Below, piece after piece: positions 11,299 through 22,432 of a DNA stretch of 64,000 nucleotides. The translations under genes and the position numbers were made by a program. A model generated the notes under the pieces. The model saw nothing but the letters and a program-made list of their open reading frames with translations, was not told the origin of the DNA and did not search any database. How positions within the stretch are numbered: the stretch's first letter is position 1; every line of letters starts with the position of its first letter. Source of the DNA: Acanthamoeba sp. SK_2022b (Eukaryota > Discosea > Longamoebia > Acanthamoebidae); the NCBI GenBank assembly GCA_027943245.1, contig JANDJZ010000131.1:1-64000 (forward strand), in the 5' to 3' direction.

Positions 11299-12190
11299 GC
11301 CCGTCAGCAGGCCATTAACTGACACACACCCAGACCTGTCAACAACTCTTGGACGACGACAAGTTGACTCCAATCATTGGGGGGAAAGAGGAACACAGAG
11401 AGAAGAGGAGTAAGAAGTGGGATGTGTGTTACCTCGAAAAAGTCCTGAGACTCCTTGAGGTTGTGATAAATCTCGTCAAGGCCGCTCGAGTAGGTGACGG
11501 CGGTATCCCTGTCGAGCGTGGGGGGCTTCTGTGCGTCCTTGAGCTTAGGGTAGTCGAGGGTCTTGGAGCAGTAGTCATCGAGGTTGAGCTCCAGCCACTC
11601 GCACACGCGCACGATGCCCTGGCTCCACTCGGCCAGCTCCTTGTACTCCTTCTGCTTGGTCACGAACAGCTCGCGCTGCTTGGTCAGGCGCTCAACCTCG
11701 TCGCTAAGCTCCTTGGCGAACTCCTTCTGCTTGGGGTGATTTGCGAAGGCCGGAGCGGACACCACCTCGAGCTGTTCCTGCGCCATCTTGGCGTCGATGT
11801 CGAGCTTCTCAAGCTCCGCAGTGACGTGGTCGTAGTGGCCCTGCTTCAGATCGGTACCGTCCTTGTAGAACTGCGTCATGATGCCCATCACGCGCTTCAG
11901 CTTCTTATACTCGGCCAGCGAGGGACTGTCGGCATCAATCTCGTCGATATCGATACCACCCGCCGCCGGACGACGCGGTGCCTTTCCCTCGAACGGGCAC
12001 CCCTTGGCCTCTCCCTCACTTGCGCCGGCTTAAAATATAATTAATAACATAGGCGATTTAGAGGCGATTAGCGAGAGATGAATGCAAAATCTTTGAACGG
12101 AAGATTTTATATCAGGATACCTTGAACGGCAGTCTCGCCGTTGGCCGAAGCGGCAGCGGTATTCTTGTCACCAGTAAAGGGGCAGGACAT
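10891..12190 (-). CDS. coiled-coil protein with two CPF motifs
   Basis: Three exons, 12121-12190, 11433-12028 and 10891-11217, join in phase to give 330 residues. The N-terminus starts MSCPFTGDKN and a second similar motif, GCPFEGK, follows about 23 residues later. The rest is mostly charged helix (AEYKKLKRVMGIMTQFYKDG, DLKQGHYDHVTAELEKL, KELSDEVERLTKQRE), consistent with a soluble helical-bundle or coiled-coil protein. The duplicated Cys-Pro-Phe motifs are the only distinctive feature; Cys-Pro motifs can bind heme or zinc in other families, but nothing proves that here. The second intron carries a (CA)n array. I do not recognise an orthologue. Confidence 0.8.
11226..11296. repeat. (CG)n/(CA)n microsatellite in intron
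   Basis: A short (CG)n tract passes into (CA)n with one interruption. All of it lies within the last intron of the minus-strand coiled-coil gene, so the sense strand reads (TG)n leading into the 3' splice site. Confidence 0.9.
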
Positions 12191-12811
12191 ATTGGACTGT
12201 GGGGTGGACGCGGAGATGAAGAAACACAACCAAGAAGCAAGAGAAAATGAAAAACTCGTGCTTCGGGGTTAGTCAAATTCTTCGAAGAGGATACCTCCGC
12301 CCATCAGCTCGCGTGTCTTGTCAATGACTCCTCCTCAGGCAGTAGCCTCAAAGGTTGGCATCTTCCAAGATCCCATGTAGTGAGGAAACAGGAGATAGCA
12401 GATGGCATGATCAATAATGCTCCACTTTGGTGATGGTCTGAGCTATGGGAGTTCTTCTTGGGCAATGCTGGGCACACTACTGGGTGGGCATTTTGTTGGT
12501 TGGGGCACTGGTGTTCTGGTACCCTCTTGGTGCTCTTCTTGTAAGGGATGGTGCCAGTTGTCACTGCCTCTGAACAATTTATACAACACCACCAGGACTC
12601 AATGGGAATAAAACTGAGTGTTCAGGAAAATGAGACACTGCCCCTTCTTCAAATTGTCTACAGTTTTCAACAGTCCAATCAGCAGGCAGGCAGCTGAAGA
12701 CATTTAGGACACACCTTCCTGGACAGGTGCTGTCCACAGAAAAAGGGTCACTGGCTCATCTTCCTTAACACTCAGTTATAAAGAATGTGCACACTCAAAA
12801 CAACTAATATC

Positions 12812-12941
12812 AAGCATTGTCCAAGAATGTCATGTTCCAGTCATTGCATTCCTGTCTGGTTGGCTGCCAAGCCCTTGGGTCTGAATTGGGTTTACACTCA
12901 GGAATGCAATGACTGGAACATGACATTCTTGGACAATGCTT
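12812..12941. repeat. 43-bp perfect inverted repeat, 44-bp loop
   Basis: The arm 12812-12854 is the exact reverse complement of 12899-12941, and 12855-12898 is the spacer. Transcripts of either strand would form a long uninterrupted hairpin. Confidence 0.95.
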
Positions 12942-12985
12942 CCTTGTTTTTGTTACTCCCTTGCTTTTCACATCACCAGCAGACA

Positions 12986-13041
12986 CTGAACTGAAAGATG
13001 CAAGAGAGTAACAGTGATATATCTGAACTGAAAGATGCAAG
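12986..13041. repeat. 19-bp direct repeat
   Basis: The sequence CTGAACTGAAAGATGCAAG occurs at 12986-13004 and again at 13023-13041, offset by 37 bp. It lies at the right edge of the CpG-free block. Confidence 0.9.
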
Positions 13042-13233
13042 TCACACCCAAGCGTGATGCAGCATGTTTTTCATCCCTCCCACAGTACCCCTTTTGGGAA
13101 TCTGCATCAAGCACCAGGGTTACAGGAGGGCAAGAGAACACACAGAGGGAACTCTTGGTGGCTGTAATAACCACGTTCCAGAGTGGTTGTGTGCTTGCCT
13201 CGATGGGTCTCTTTATTGGTGTGACGCACCACT

Positions 13234-13824
13234 TCAGTGGTGCTCGACGTCTTTTACAAACCGAAGACCACAATAACCACAAGCATGGGCACCAGGTTTG
13301 TCCAGGTTGATGAACACCCGAGGATGCCCAAGAGCACCGCCACCTGTGGGGGAGTGGGCCCAGGATGAGCCACCAGAGGATCAACGTTGCAATAGCGATA
13401 TTGATGGAGGATTTGGGGGGAGGGACCTCCGTCACACATGGCAGTGCTTCCGTGGGTAACCTGGGGCGGGATCTCGTGGATTAAATCTTCGGCAGGCACG
13501 GGCTGTTTATGGGGTAGGTACAGCGCATACAACCGTGCGATTAATGCGTCGTAATACACAACTTGCCGAGCCACGGCAATGAAATTTGGGGGGGGGCAAG
13601 GTGCATACGTAGTAGAGATCACCAGGGTTCTCCGGCACACCAGGACGGAAGACGTCATCCTGGAGGGCAATTTCAGTCTCGCCAAGGAAAGGAAGTTTGA
13701 GCTTCAAGCTCGACGCGGCTCTGGTGGAGCCCAAAACGCTGGCTCGCGACACAAGGAGGCGAGATGAACGTCCATTGACGGCAGGCAGAAGGCCCCGACT
13801 AAGCTGTGAAGCGCGCCTCATCAT
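13234..13824 (-). CDS. NDUFS6: NADH:ubiquinone oxidoreductase subunit NDUFS6 (13 kDa, zinc-binding)
   Basis: Exons 13609-13824, 13427-13502 and 13234-13343 join in phase to 133 residues, the usual size for this subunit. The C-terminus has the diagnostic [20 protein letters not shown] followed by ACGYCGLRF, the zf-CHCC zinc-binding site of NDUFS6. The Gly-rich motif is created across the second splice junction, which confirms the exon model. The N-terminus ([20 protein letters not shown]) is Arg/Ser-rich without acidic residues, a typical mitochondrial presequence. The protein is an accessory subunit of the complex I peripheral arm in the mitochondrial inner membrane. It is divergent from the transhydrogenase-like gene. 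An apparently foreign CpG-free insertion begins about 180 bp past its stop. Confidence 0.95.
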
Positions 13825-14394
13825 TGATGTGCTATGATTTTGGTTTGGTATTTCTTGGCCGACATGTTTTTTTCCCGCATCTTTTATTTTCCCATCATTT
13901 CTTCAAGCACGACCATTGGCAATCACAGCTACACTCGTACATCGCGATTCAGCTTGTCCGCAGTGCCTGGAGAGATCAGCCTGGTCTCGGCGTCTTTTGT
14001 TCAGGTTTATGGGCGTCGTGGCGGTGGTGTCGCAGTCTCGCTGGGGGCCTCGTGCGCCGACATTGCACTCAAAACTCACGCAGTCATACCTGAGAGCTAG
14101 TCGTGGCCCCAACTCCTCACCACGCAGGCTCTATGTTGAGCATGCGTGCGGTTTAGACTTCCTGTTGTACTCTCACAGCCAGTGAGAGGGACAAGGGCTG
14201 CCTATGCCGAAGAGACTTCGGGGAGACGGAGCTCCGGCAGGGGTGGCGCTTCCACGACTGGAGCAAAAGGGCGCCCGTACCCCGGGGCCGTTGTCAGCCA
14301 GTTCTTTGCACCGCCGTAGTGAAGATATAGAGCACGACCAACGTGGTACCCCAGTTCTCTTCTTCAGGGAAGTAGAAGATCCAGACCGAGCAAC
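13825..14394. promoter_or_regulatory. divergent intergenic region
   Basis: These 570 bp separate NDUFS6 (-) and the transhydrogenase-like gene (+), both probably mitochondrial, so shared control is plausible. The part next to NDUFS6 is AT-rich. No clear motif or RNA gene was found. Confidence 0.45.
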
Positions 14395-17055
14395 ATGCGC
14401 AGACACGGTTTGAGGCTTGTGGGGCGACCAGTGGCCACCAGCAGCAGCCCCCTCCCGCAGAGGTGGTTGCCGTCGACGGCAATAGTGGGAGGGAGGAGGG
14501 GGGACACCACGGCGTGGCTCCACCACCACCCCGTGCTTTACTCTTCAGCGTCCGGCGCCGTCAGGACGCCCTTCACTTCCTTCCTCAAAGAAGCCCAACA
14601 GCAAGCTGCTGCGGCCTCAGCTTCTTCGTCCGCCAGTGCTGTGGAAGGAGGCAACGGAGAGCCTCTACCCGAGCTCGCGCCCTCCGCCAGCGCGCCGCTT
14701 GCCCCCGTACCCCCCCCCCCCCGCGGCGTTTTGATGTATTTCTTCAGCACCGTTGTTCTGATGCTGTTCTGTTTTGTCTCGCTCGACGAAGGGGGTAGTG
14801 CTTATGGAGGAGAGCATGATTCCCGAGTTCGACCTCATTGTCATCGGCAGCGGGCCGGCTGGCCAAAAGGCTGCCATTCAGAGCTCGAAACTGGGCAAGC
14901 GTGTAGCGCTGGTAGACGATGGAGCCTGGCTGGGCGGGATCTGCCTGAACACGGGCACCATCCCTTCCAAGACTCTGCGCGAGGGTACGCGCTCGCGTTG
15001 GTGAAGCGTGAATGGCCCGCTCCAATTGACACAGCATTGTGCGCGGGCGTGGTGCAGCCATTCTGTACCTGAGCGGATTCAAGCAGAGGTTCTTCTACGG
15101 CAAGAGCTACACCGCCAAGGAGAACTGGAACTTCTCCGACCTCACCTACAGGGTGCAAAGCGTGATCAAGCGCGAGAAGGAGGTGATCATGAATCAGATC
15201 ACCCGCAACCACGTCACCCACGTGCGCGGGCGAGGTTCGTTCTGCGACGCCAATACGGTCCTCGTCAGGTTTCCCCTCCTCCCTTCACCATGTTGGCCCA
15301 CGCGCGAACCAACTCGATCGTTTTTGTGTTACTTAGACGCACAACCATTCTGTGATGTGTGTGCTCGTGGGTGTGTGTCTGCTGTAGCGATTCATATGGA
15401 AAGAAGGGCAAGCTGAAGGGCAAGCATATACTCGTAGCGTGCGGTACACGCCCGGCCCACGACCCAAACATTCCGTGCGACGGCAAGTACATCTTCGACG
15501 CCGACCAGATCCTCAATCTCAGCGGCACGACGCTCCCCACCAGCTGAGCCTTCTCATCCGGAATCCTGCTCCCTCCTCTCGCTCACCCGTCTACTCAATT
15601 TGTGGGCGCGCTTTCGTGTCGGTACTGCAGAGATGCCCCGCAACTTGATCGTGGTGGGGGCCGGCGTGGTAGGCATCGAGTATGCCGCGATGCTGGGCTC
15701 CCTGGCCAACACACAGGTGCCTCCCGCTGTGCATCGATCACCACCACCAGGGCGTGGTGAATGGTCTGATATTTAGTCGGTATCCTGCTCACGATCGTGA
15801 CGTTCGTGCCCATGACAGGTTACCGTGATCGACCAGAGGCCCGAATTGCTCGAGTTTGTAGATCGTGAGATCGTCGACAACCTGGTCTTCCACATGCGCG
15901 AGGCGCGAGGTAAGTTCAGGCTGGGCGAAAAGGTACGCTGTGGTGTCCTTCTTCAGTAGCCTATCCGATTCATTCAATCCAAGGCGACGCTGCTGTCGCG
16001 CAGCAGTGCAGTCACTCACATCCGCCACGTACTGTTCGGGCCTCTCCTCCTCCCAATCAACGTCTGCGCGCGTGCAGGTGAAAACTGTGAAGGTCGATGA
16101 ATCGCGCAAGCGCGTCATCGCCGAACTGGAGAGTGGGAAGCGCGTGATCGGTGACTCTCTCCTGTACGCTGTGGGTCGGCAGTGCAACTCGGACTCCCTG
16201 AACCTCGCCGCTGCTGGCCTCACCGCCGACGCTCGAGGTATGCCCCCCCCCCTCCTCGTAGACTTTGTGCTTGTCTAAGATTGACCCAATGGCGTTTCTG
16301 TGCGTGTATCGACGCAGGGCGCCTGCGAGTGAACGAGCACTACCAGACGGCGGTGCCTCATATCTACGCGGCTGGCGACGTGATCGGCTTCCCGTCACTC
16401 GCCTCGTCGTCGATGCTGCAGGGGCGCTTGGCCGTGTGCCACATGTGGGGCCAGCAATGCGCCCGCGTGCAGCCCAGCCTCATTCCCTACGGCATCTATT
16501 GTACGTCCGCCCCGGAGGCAGTCAGTTGGCTCATCTTGGATTACTGATGACGGGACCCCTAATGGATCCTCTTGTCCCCCCCCCATCCCGCTCTCGTTTT
16601 CAATTGTGACACGGCAGCCATTCCGGAGATCAGCATGGTGGGGCAGACCGAGCACGAGCTGACCAAGAACAACATCCCCTACGAGTACGGCATTGCGCGC
16701 TACTCTGAGATCGCCAAGGGCATGATGATCGGCGACGAGACCGGCGGCATGCTCAAGATTCTCTTCCACCAGGAGACCAGGAAGGTAACGCTTGCTCTGC
16801 TCTCCCACTCTTGCTTGCCATCCCCCCCCCCTTTCTCGCACACGTTGCAAACGGATGGCGCTGCGTCTGCATGCGAAGGTGTTGGGAGTGCATGCCATCG
16901 GTGAAAGCGCGACGGAGATCATCCACATCGGGCAGGCCGCGCTGGCGATGGGTGCGACGATCGACTACTTCACCAACAACGTGTTCAACTTCCCCACCTT
17001 CGCCGAGGCCTACCAAGTCGCCGCGCTCGACGGCTACAACAAGATCATGGCCTAA
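14395..17055 (+). CDS. soluble pyridine nucleotide transhydrogenase-like flavoprotein
   Basis: The gene is multi-exon (about nine exons), starting [18 protein letters not shown] and ending [27 protein letters not shown]. It contains the FAD-binding [10 protein letters not shown] motif, an active-site segment reading [13 protein letters not shown], an NAD(P)-binding [13 protein letters not shown] motif, the second FAD contact [10 protein letters not shown], and a dimerisation domain. The active-site segment lacks the second cysteine of the lipoamide-dehydrogenase CxxxxC disulfide (Thr instead), as in SthA-type soluble transhydrogenases, which move hydride between NADPH and NAD+. The extra N-terminal stretch of about 120 residues, Arg/Ser/Ala-rich at its start, may be a mitochondrial presequence. 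The first intron (about 14728-14791) is the least certain junction. Bacterial-type enzymes of this family occur patchily in eukaryotes. Confidence 0.88.
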
Positions 17056-17169
17056 AAAAACAAGCTTGTAGTGGGTGCATCATCGCCTTGTTCAGAGAGA
17101 GCAAGGTTCGCGTCCTGTTTCGCGCATTGAATGCAGCTGTTGCTGCTGTGTTATTACAATGAATTGGCT

Positions 17170-20100
17170 TCAGGAGGTGAACTGCCACGTGTCGTCGCCG
17201 GTCTCCTCCAGCTCTTCGGCCTCTAGGATCTGCTGAATGGCCGAGAACCTTTTCTGCAGGCCTGCCAACAGGAGGTCGGCACAGCTTCGGTCCTCCCTGC
17301 GGTCCGCGCCCACACTGTCAGTTTGGCCTTCCCGCCATTTGTTGGTGCGGGGGAGCGAGGGCAGGTACCGCTTGAGGGCAGGTCGCTTGGCGGCGGTCGG
17401 TTTGGTGACGATCGGTTTGGTGACGGGCTGGGCTGTGGTAGCCGTGACAGTGGGTGGAGGAGGAGGCGGCGGAGTGGCTGCAGAGGGCAACGAGGGTGGA
17501 GCATTGTTGATGCGCTTGTCGAGGAGCTCGATGGCCTTGCCCTGCCGCTCGATCTTCTTCTCCGAGGCCTCGAGAAGGTTCTTCAGCTTGGTCATCTTGC
17601 TCTCGACCTCCTCGAGCGCCTCCCCCAATGCACGCGCGCTTTCCTTCTCCGCGAGTCTCTTCACCTCGCGTCTCTCGCGCTCGATCCGCTCCCTCTGCTT
17701 CTCCTCGCTCAGCTCCCGCTCCTTCTCCCGTTCGGTCCGCACCCGCGCCATGAGGAGATCGTGTTCCTTGGCCTTCTCCCGCTCCCAGTCCTCCCGGAGC
17801 CGCTGGACCGTGGCCCTGGTCTCTCTCTCCCACTCGCCTCGCATGTGCGCGAACAGCGCCTGCTTCTCCCTCTCCCACTCGTCGCGCACCCGCTTGACGA
17901 GCTCCTTGCGTTGCCTCTCGTTCTCAGCCTGAAGCGCGGCCACGACCTTGGCCACTTCGAGCTCGCTCTGTGCGTTCTTGACCTCCTGGCCGCCGCCTTT
18001 CATGAGGGCCTTAGCGTTCTCGATCTCCTCCCGGAGGGTTTTCTCCCGCTGTGACCGCTCGCGCTCGCGCTCCTCCATCTCCTCCCGGAGGGCGGCCACC
18101 AGGCCCTCCACGCGCTTCCGCTCTTCGACTTCGCGGCCGCGGATCCCCTCGACCTCGGCCGTGAGGGCCACCAGCGCGGACTTTAGGCGGTCCTCCTTTT
18201 CCCTGGCCAGGCCACGTTCCTGGTCGAGCTCGCTGCGCAGCTTTCCGACCTCATCCTGGAGCCTCCTCTCGCGCTGATCGATGCGCAGTTCGATCTCTGT
18301 TCGGAGCTGCCCAAGGCCGCCCTCCAGGTCGAGCCGCCACTCGCGCCGGGCTTTCTTCTGGTGCTCGGCCTCTTCGGTAATGCGTGCCTCCCGGTCGCGC
18401 TCGTTCTTTTCGATCTCTCGGGAGAGCTCTTCCACCTTGGCCTCGATCTGCTTCTGGTCGCCCTCGCTGCGATAGACCCACTGGCTGAGGTCGACGGCCT
18501 GGGTCTGTAGCGACTTGACCTGCTCGAAGATCAGCTGCTGGGGATTGGGCAGGGGCCTCTTGTCGACCGGTGCGTGCACGCCCGACTGGCACCTCTTCAG
18601 GACCACGATCCTCAGCTCCCACATCTGCAGTATCGAACCCATGCCATAGCTGTCACGCCAACATGCGCAATTAACCACCGGGATAAGTGCACACCCCCCC
18701 CCCCACATTGCGAAAAGCGTCTTTACCGGACTGGAGAGAGGGGAGAGGGGTCACCTGGCCAGCACTTCCCGGGGGTCGAGCTGATAGCCGGCAATGGTAG
18801 CCAGCGCAAAGGAGGACCGACGGAGGGTCATCGATTTGCCTCCCAGCTTTGCGGCAATAGCTTGCACCAGCTGTGTAAGAGGCGGAGACAAAGGAACGCG
18901 AATCAGCCACGCACACATCACCACCAAACTCACACCTTATTCCACAGCGCTTCGTTTTCTCAACGAAGAGATAGTAGTAGTGGTAAGGAGGTAAGTAAAA
19001 CCTGGGCAATGGGCTGCAGATTGTTGACCTTGAATGTCTTGGCCTTGAGCCCGCCAAAGTGTGCCACGTCGGGGAGTAGGAAGTGGATCACACTGCTCTT
19101 GCAGCCCACCTCTGCGCAGCCAGGCCACAGAGATGAGCAGAGGGAGGAGGAGGGACAGCCCATGGCGAGTGTAAACGTACCGGCCGCCTTCTTAAGCTCC
19201 GCTTTGAAGGGCTCTAGCAACGGGAACACTCCTGTTCAGCAAAGGCTGGACGTTAAACCACCTTCGGCAGTGCTGCGACTACCACTACGACAGCAACGTG
19301 AGAGGCAGGAACACGTACTGGGCTCGCCGTTCCAGATTTCCTCCTCCTCTACTCCCTGCTCGGCCAACGCCTCCAGGGCGAACAGCACCTCCAGATTCTC
19401 TGCCACGGTCTAAACATGTATATAGTTGAGGGAGGCTGGGGCAGGGAAGGGTGCGAGCGCTGGCTATCACCTGTCGCGGGGCTCCACGAGGCTGGAGGGA
19501 TGAGTCCTGTGCGCAGAGGGCCTTGAGCGAGGCGGCGTCCATGGTCATCCTCTTGCTGCGGACTGGACGGGCCTGGTGCATCGCCGAGACGGCCGACACG
19601 TGAGTGCGCCTGGCCGCAGCCGCCGACACGAGCTCGGCCGCGCCGGACCTGGTCGCCTTGGCCACCGCTTGGGCCAGCACTGGTACAGCCGGTCCCTCGC
19701 CGTCAATGCCCTTAGCTTCGGCGGTCTTTGGCTTGGTCTCGGGCGCAGGCGCTGGCGGGAGAGGCGGGAACAGCTTGATTGGGGCTGGCAGGCTCTGCCG
19801 GTACAGCCGCTTGGCCTCCCTTCGCGACGTGGGTGAGCTTGCACGCTCTGGTCCGTCGCCGGACGATGGATCTGGCGAAGACAGTGAGGTGGAAGAGGAG
19901 GAAGGTGTGGAGTCGTCGGCTTCCAGGGACGAAGACCGCTCGAGCGTCTTGCGGCGGATAGGCCCTCCGCTCGACGCGTGCCACGAGGCGAACGACCCAA
20001 GAGAACCTGGCAAGGAGGCGTCATCAGCTTCCTCGTCATTGGTATGGGCATTAGCGGCCGTTGGCAGGTCGGATCCATGAGCCAAGTCCTCCCTGGAACG

Positions 20101-20670
20101 GCCACCATCTCCGCCACCGCCGCCGGGCTGCTGCGATGGTTTGGTCTTGATGGTGGTACTGCTAGTGCCGACGGTCATCGTCTTCGCGTGGTGCCCGCTC
20201 TCCTCACCCGCAGCACCCTCTCCGCTTTTGCTGTCGTTGTGGTGTCCACCGCAACCCTCTTCGTGGTCGATATCGTTCGCGTTGAGGATGCCACCGAACT
20301 TCTTGTCTCTGACGCTACCCTTCTTCTTAATTCCTATGAAGTTCATGATGCCGCCCTTGCCGACGGACCGGGACCGCTGGTGTCGGTTCTTCTTGTTCAC
20401 GGGAGGCGACTCAGCTGCCTGCTGGTTCTGGATTTCGCTCATTGCGCTCGTGGTTGTAGGCCCGGTAGCATTGTCGTTAGAGTTAGAAAGCGCTGCCGCG
20501 TTCTCCGGAGGGGAAGCCTCCTTGCTCCCCGCCGCGTGAGTGTGCTTGGTGGTGTCCTTGGGTTTCTTGCCTCCCAGCCGAAAGCTGGAGTTGTTTTTCT
20601 TCGCTTTTCGTACTTCTTCTTCATTCTTGCCAATAGGGACCACTTCGCCCACCACCTCGCACGACGCCAT
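17170..20670 (-). CDS. long coiled-coil protein with Ser-rich N-terminus
   Basis: Translation should begin at the ATG at 20670 (MASCEVVGEVVPIG) and ends at 17170. The first exon, to about 19470, encodes a Lys/Ser-rich, probably disordered region of about 400 residues. Four or five short exons (19410-18600) encode a compact conserved-looking region, including TVAENLEVLFALEALAEQG, SSVIHFLLPDVAHFGGLKA, NNLQPIAQ and KSMTLRRSSFALATIAGYQL. The last exon is an uninterrupted charged coiled coil of over 350 residues (KVEELSREIEKNERDREARI and onward), then a Pro-rich stretch and a short tail. The family was not recognised. Long coiled coils with a globular module suggest a cytoskeletal or scaffolding role, which is inference only. 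That these blocks form one gene is supported by matching strand, spacing and splice signals. Confidence 0.65.
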
Positions 20671-20915
20671 CAAGCTGCTCCTCTGTGTCTCGTAGCGCTT
20701 TTGGGATGCGGTCTGCCAGGAAGCTCTGAGAACAAGGCACTACCACCAGGAGACACCCCGTAGTCACACTGGTTCCAGGTGACAGAGGGGGTGCCAAGAG
20801 CGCACGATGAACCTTTGGCCCATTTGCTTGTCTCGCCTAGAAACGAACTTGGTCACCCATTCTGCGGGGGCGTGATTTTACTGTACATCGTGATGAAACA
20901 AAACGTGCAGCTGGC

Positions 20916-22432
20916 CTACGAGGAGTGCTGATCGGCGACGTCAGCCTCCGCCAATTCCCCGTAGTCGGCTTCCTTGTCCTTGGCGCGCTTGGCACGGTGC
21001 TTGCACTTCTTGGAGAGGACCGTGACGGGATCGGAGGTGAGCGTATTGCTCCGCCAGCCGGGGTCGCCGCAGACCACCCGGATCAGGTATCGCTTGCGGC
21101 CGTAGTAGGAGTTGACCCGCAGGCGCCCAAACACCCCAATCATGTCCTTGCCCTCCATCACCATCATCCGCAGCGTGAAGTTCTGCTCTGGCACCACTTC
21201 GCCCGCCTCGCACGCTACGGTCACCTTTAGGAGCTTCCCTGCTCCCGGGCTTCGCCACACCTGCTCCGCCTCCTCCTCGGTCGTGCCTGTCGCCCATCGG
21301 TCGGTAAGTCCAAGAACGCCGCTCATTCAAATTCTTTGTTTTTAATGTATTTAAAAATAATATAATGATAATTAAAAAGAAATATTCAAACAGAACTTCG
21401 CAGAACTCGCACAACAAAGAACGAAGAACGACGCCGCATACCCGAGGGAAAGGCGAAGGCGACGGTGAAGCAGAACTCCTTGTTCTGGAGGATCTGGGTG
21501 GGCGGAGGCTCCACGAAGTTAAGCCGCACGGAGTGAAGGCGGGGCGACAAAGACGACGGAGAAGTGGAGGAGGACGGTGCAGACGAGGAGGAGGAAGAGG
21601 AAGAGGCGTTGGCGGGAATGGTGATCGGAGAGGAGGAGTTGAGCCGATGCGGGCGAGGCGATGAAGACGACGATGATGAAGAAGAAGAAGAAGAAACGGC
21701 CTTGACAATTGTGGGCGGTGTTGAAGAGAACGGGGAGGGAAGCGGGTGGGTGTCGAGGCGCCGGAAGTCGGCGTGGACGATGGGGTCGTCATCGTCGAGG
21801 ACCTTGCCCACCTCGTAGGAGGGCGCCAGGTCGATGCCGAGGAGGTCGCTCAGCTTGCGCACCTCGACCGGCACGCCGTACACGCCCCACACCTGCGTCT
21901 CGATGCACATGATCAGGTCCTGCACCTTGCTGCCGGCCTCCACGCACACGGACACGGCCCCGAGGCCCGGCAGCCGAGCCATCACCTGCAGCACCCTCTG
22001 TGGGACAGCTCTGGCTTGGCCGCTGAACCCCACCTGCTGCGGCTGCAGGGGCGAGGCCGACCAGCCAGAGAGAGAGACGCCCCCAGTGGACGACAGGCCG
22101 GCCGGTAGGGGGGCGGCGCCGGTGGAGGGCCACCCGAGCGGAAAGAGCGCCGGCGCGTACGCCGAGGAGGTGCGGTCGAAAGCCGAGGAAGCGGAAGCAG
22201 CAACGGTCGTGGAAGAAAACGCGTCGGCCGACGCTGAAGAGGAGGAGGAGGAGGAATTTGAGCCAACGTTGGAAGAGGAGAACGCGTGGGTGCCCATCCT
22301 GTCTGTCGGGAGACGAAGCGGATGTGTTGGGAAGCCCCCGCGTTGGGTCTCTCCTGTGTGGTGGCGGTGATCGCCCGCTGGCGCGGCCGCAGAGGAGTTG
22401 AACCGAGTACCTGCCTCCATGCTTGCGGCCAT
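20916..22432 (-). CDS. Ser-rich protein with predicted C-terminal beta-sandwich
   Basis: Exons 21442-22432 and 20916-21286 join in phase to 453 residues, starting at the ATG at 22432 (MAASMEAGTRF). The N-terminal third is Ser/Ala-rich and disordered. Residues about 165-225 (VQDLIMCIETQVWGVYGVPV, then LGIDLAPSYEVGKVLDDDD) could form a ubiquitin-like fold. After Ser runs, a beta-rich C-terminal region spans the splice junction (KEFCFTVAFAFPSG, LLKVTVACEAGEVVPEQNF, YYGRKRYLIRVVCGDPGW) and ends in a basic tail (SKKCKHRAKRAKDKEAD) that looks like a nuclear localisation signal. Such a layout fits an Ig-like DNA-binding or adaptor protein, but I cannot name the family. It is divergent from Rap1. Confidence 0.7.

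Larger units (their letters stand above)
12314..13052. mobile_element. CpG-free insertion between two genes
   Basis: There is not a single CG dinucleotide in these 739 bp, although both flanking genes are CpG-rich. The minus strand contains coding-like pieces, such as one around 12310-12564 containing IPYKKSTKRVPEHQCPNQQ and another near 12715-12780 that would splice at GTGTGTCC. They resemble in style the decayed stretches of the subtelomere. The block also holds a perfect 43-bp inverted repeat and, at its right end, a 19-bp direct repeat. No known transposase is visible and no clear target-site duplication was found. It appears to be a dead insertion downstream of NDUFS6 and upstream of the coiled-coil gene. 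Confidence 0.5.

Noticed and set aside
12240..12300. Short match resembling U6 snRNA (GTGCTTCGG, CAAATTCTTCGAAG)
   Set aside because: The central conserved U6 sequence is missing and the length is wrong.
12304..12564. Minus-strand ORF as an intact gene
   Set aside because: It lacks a start, is short, and lies in the CpG-free block; treated as a decayed fragment.
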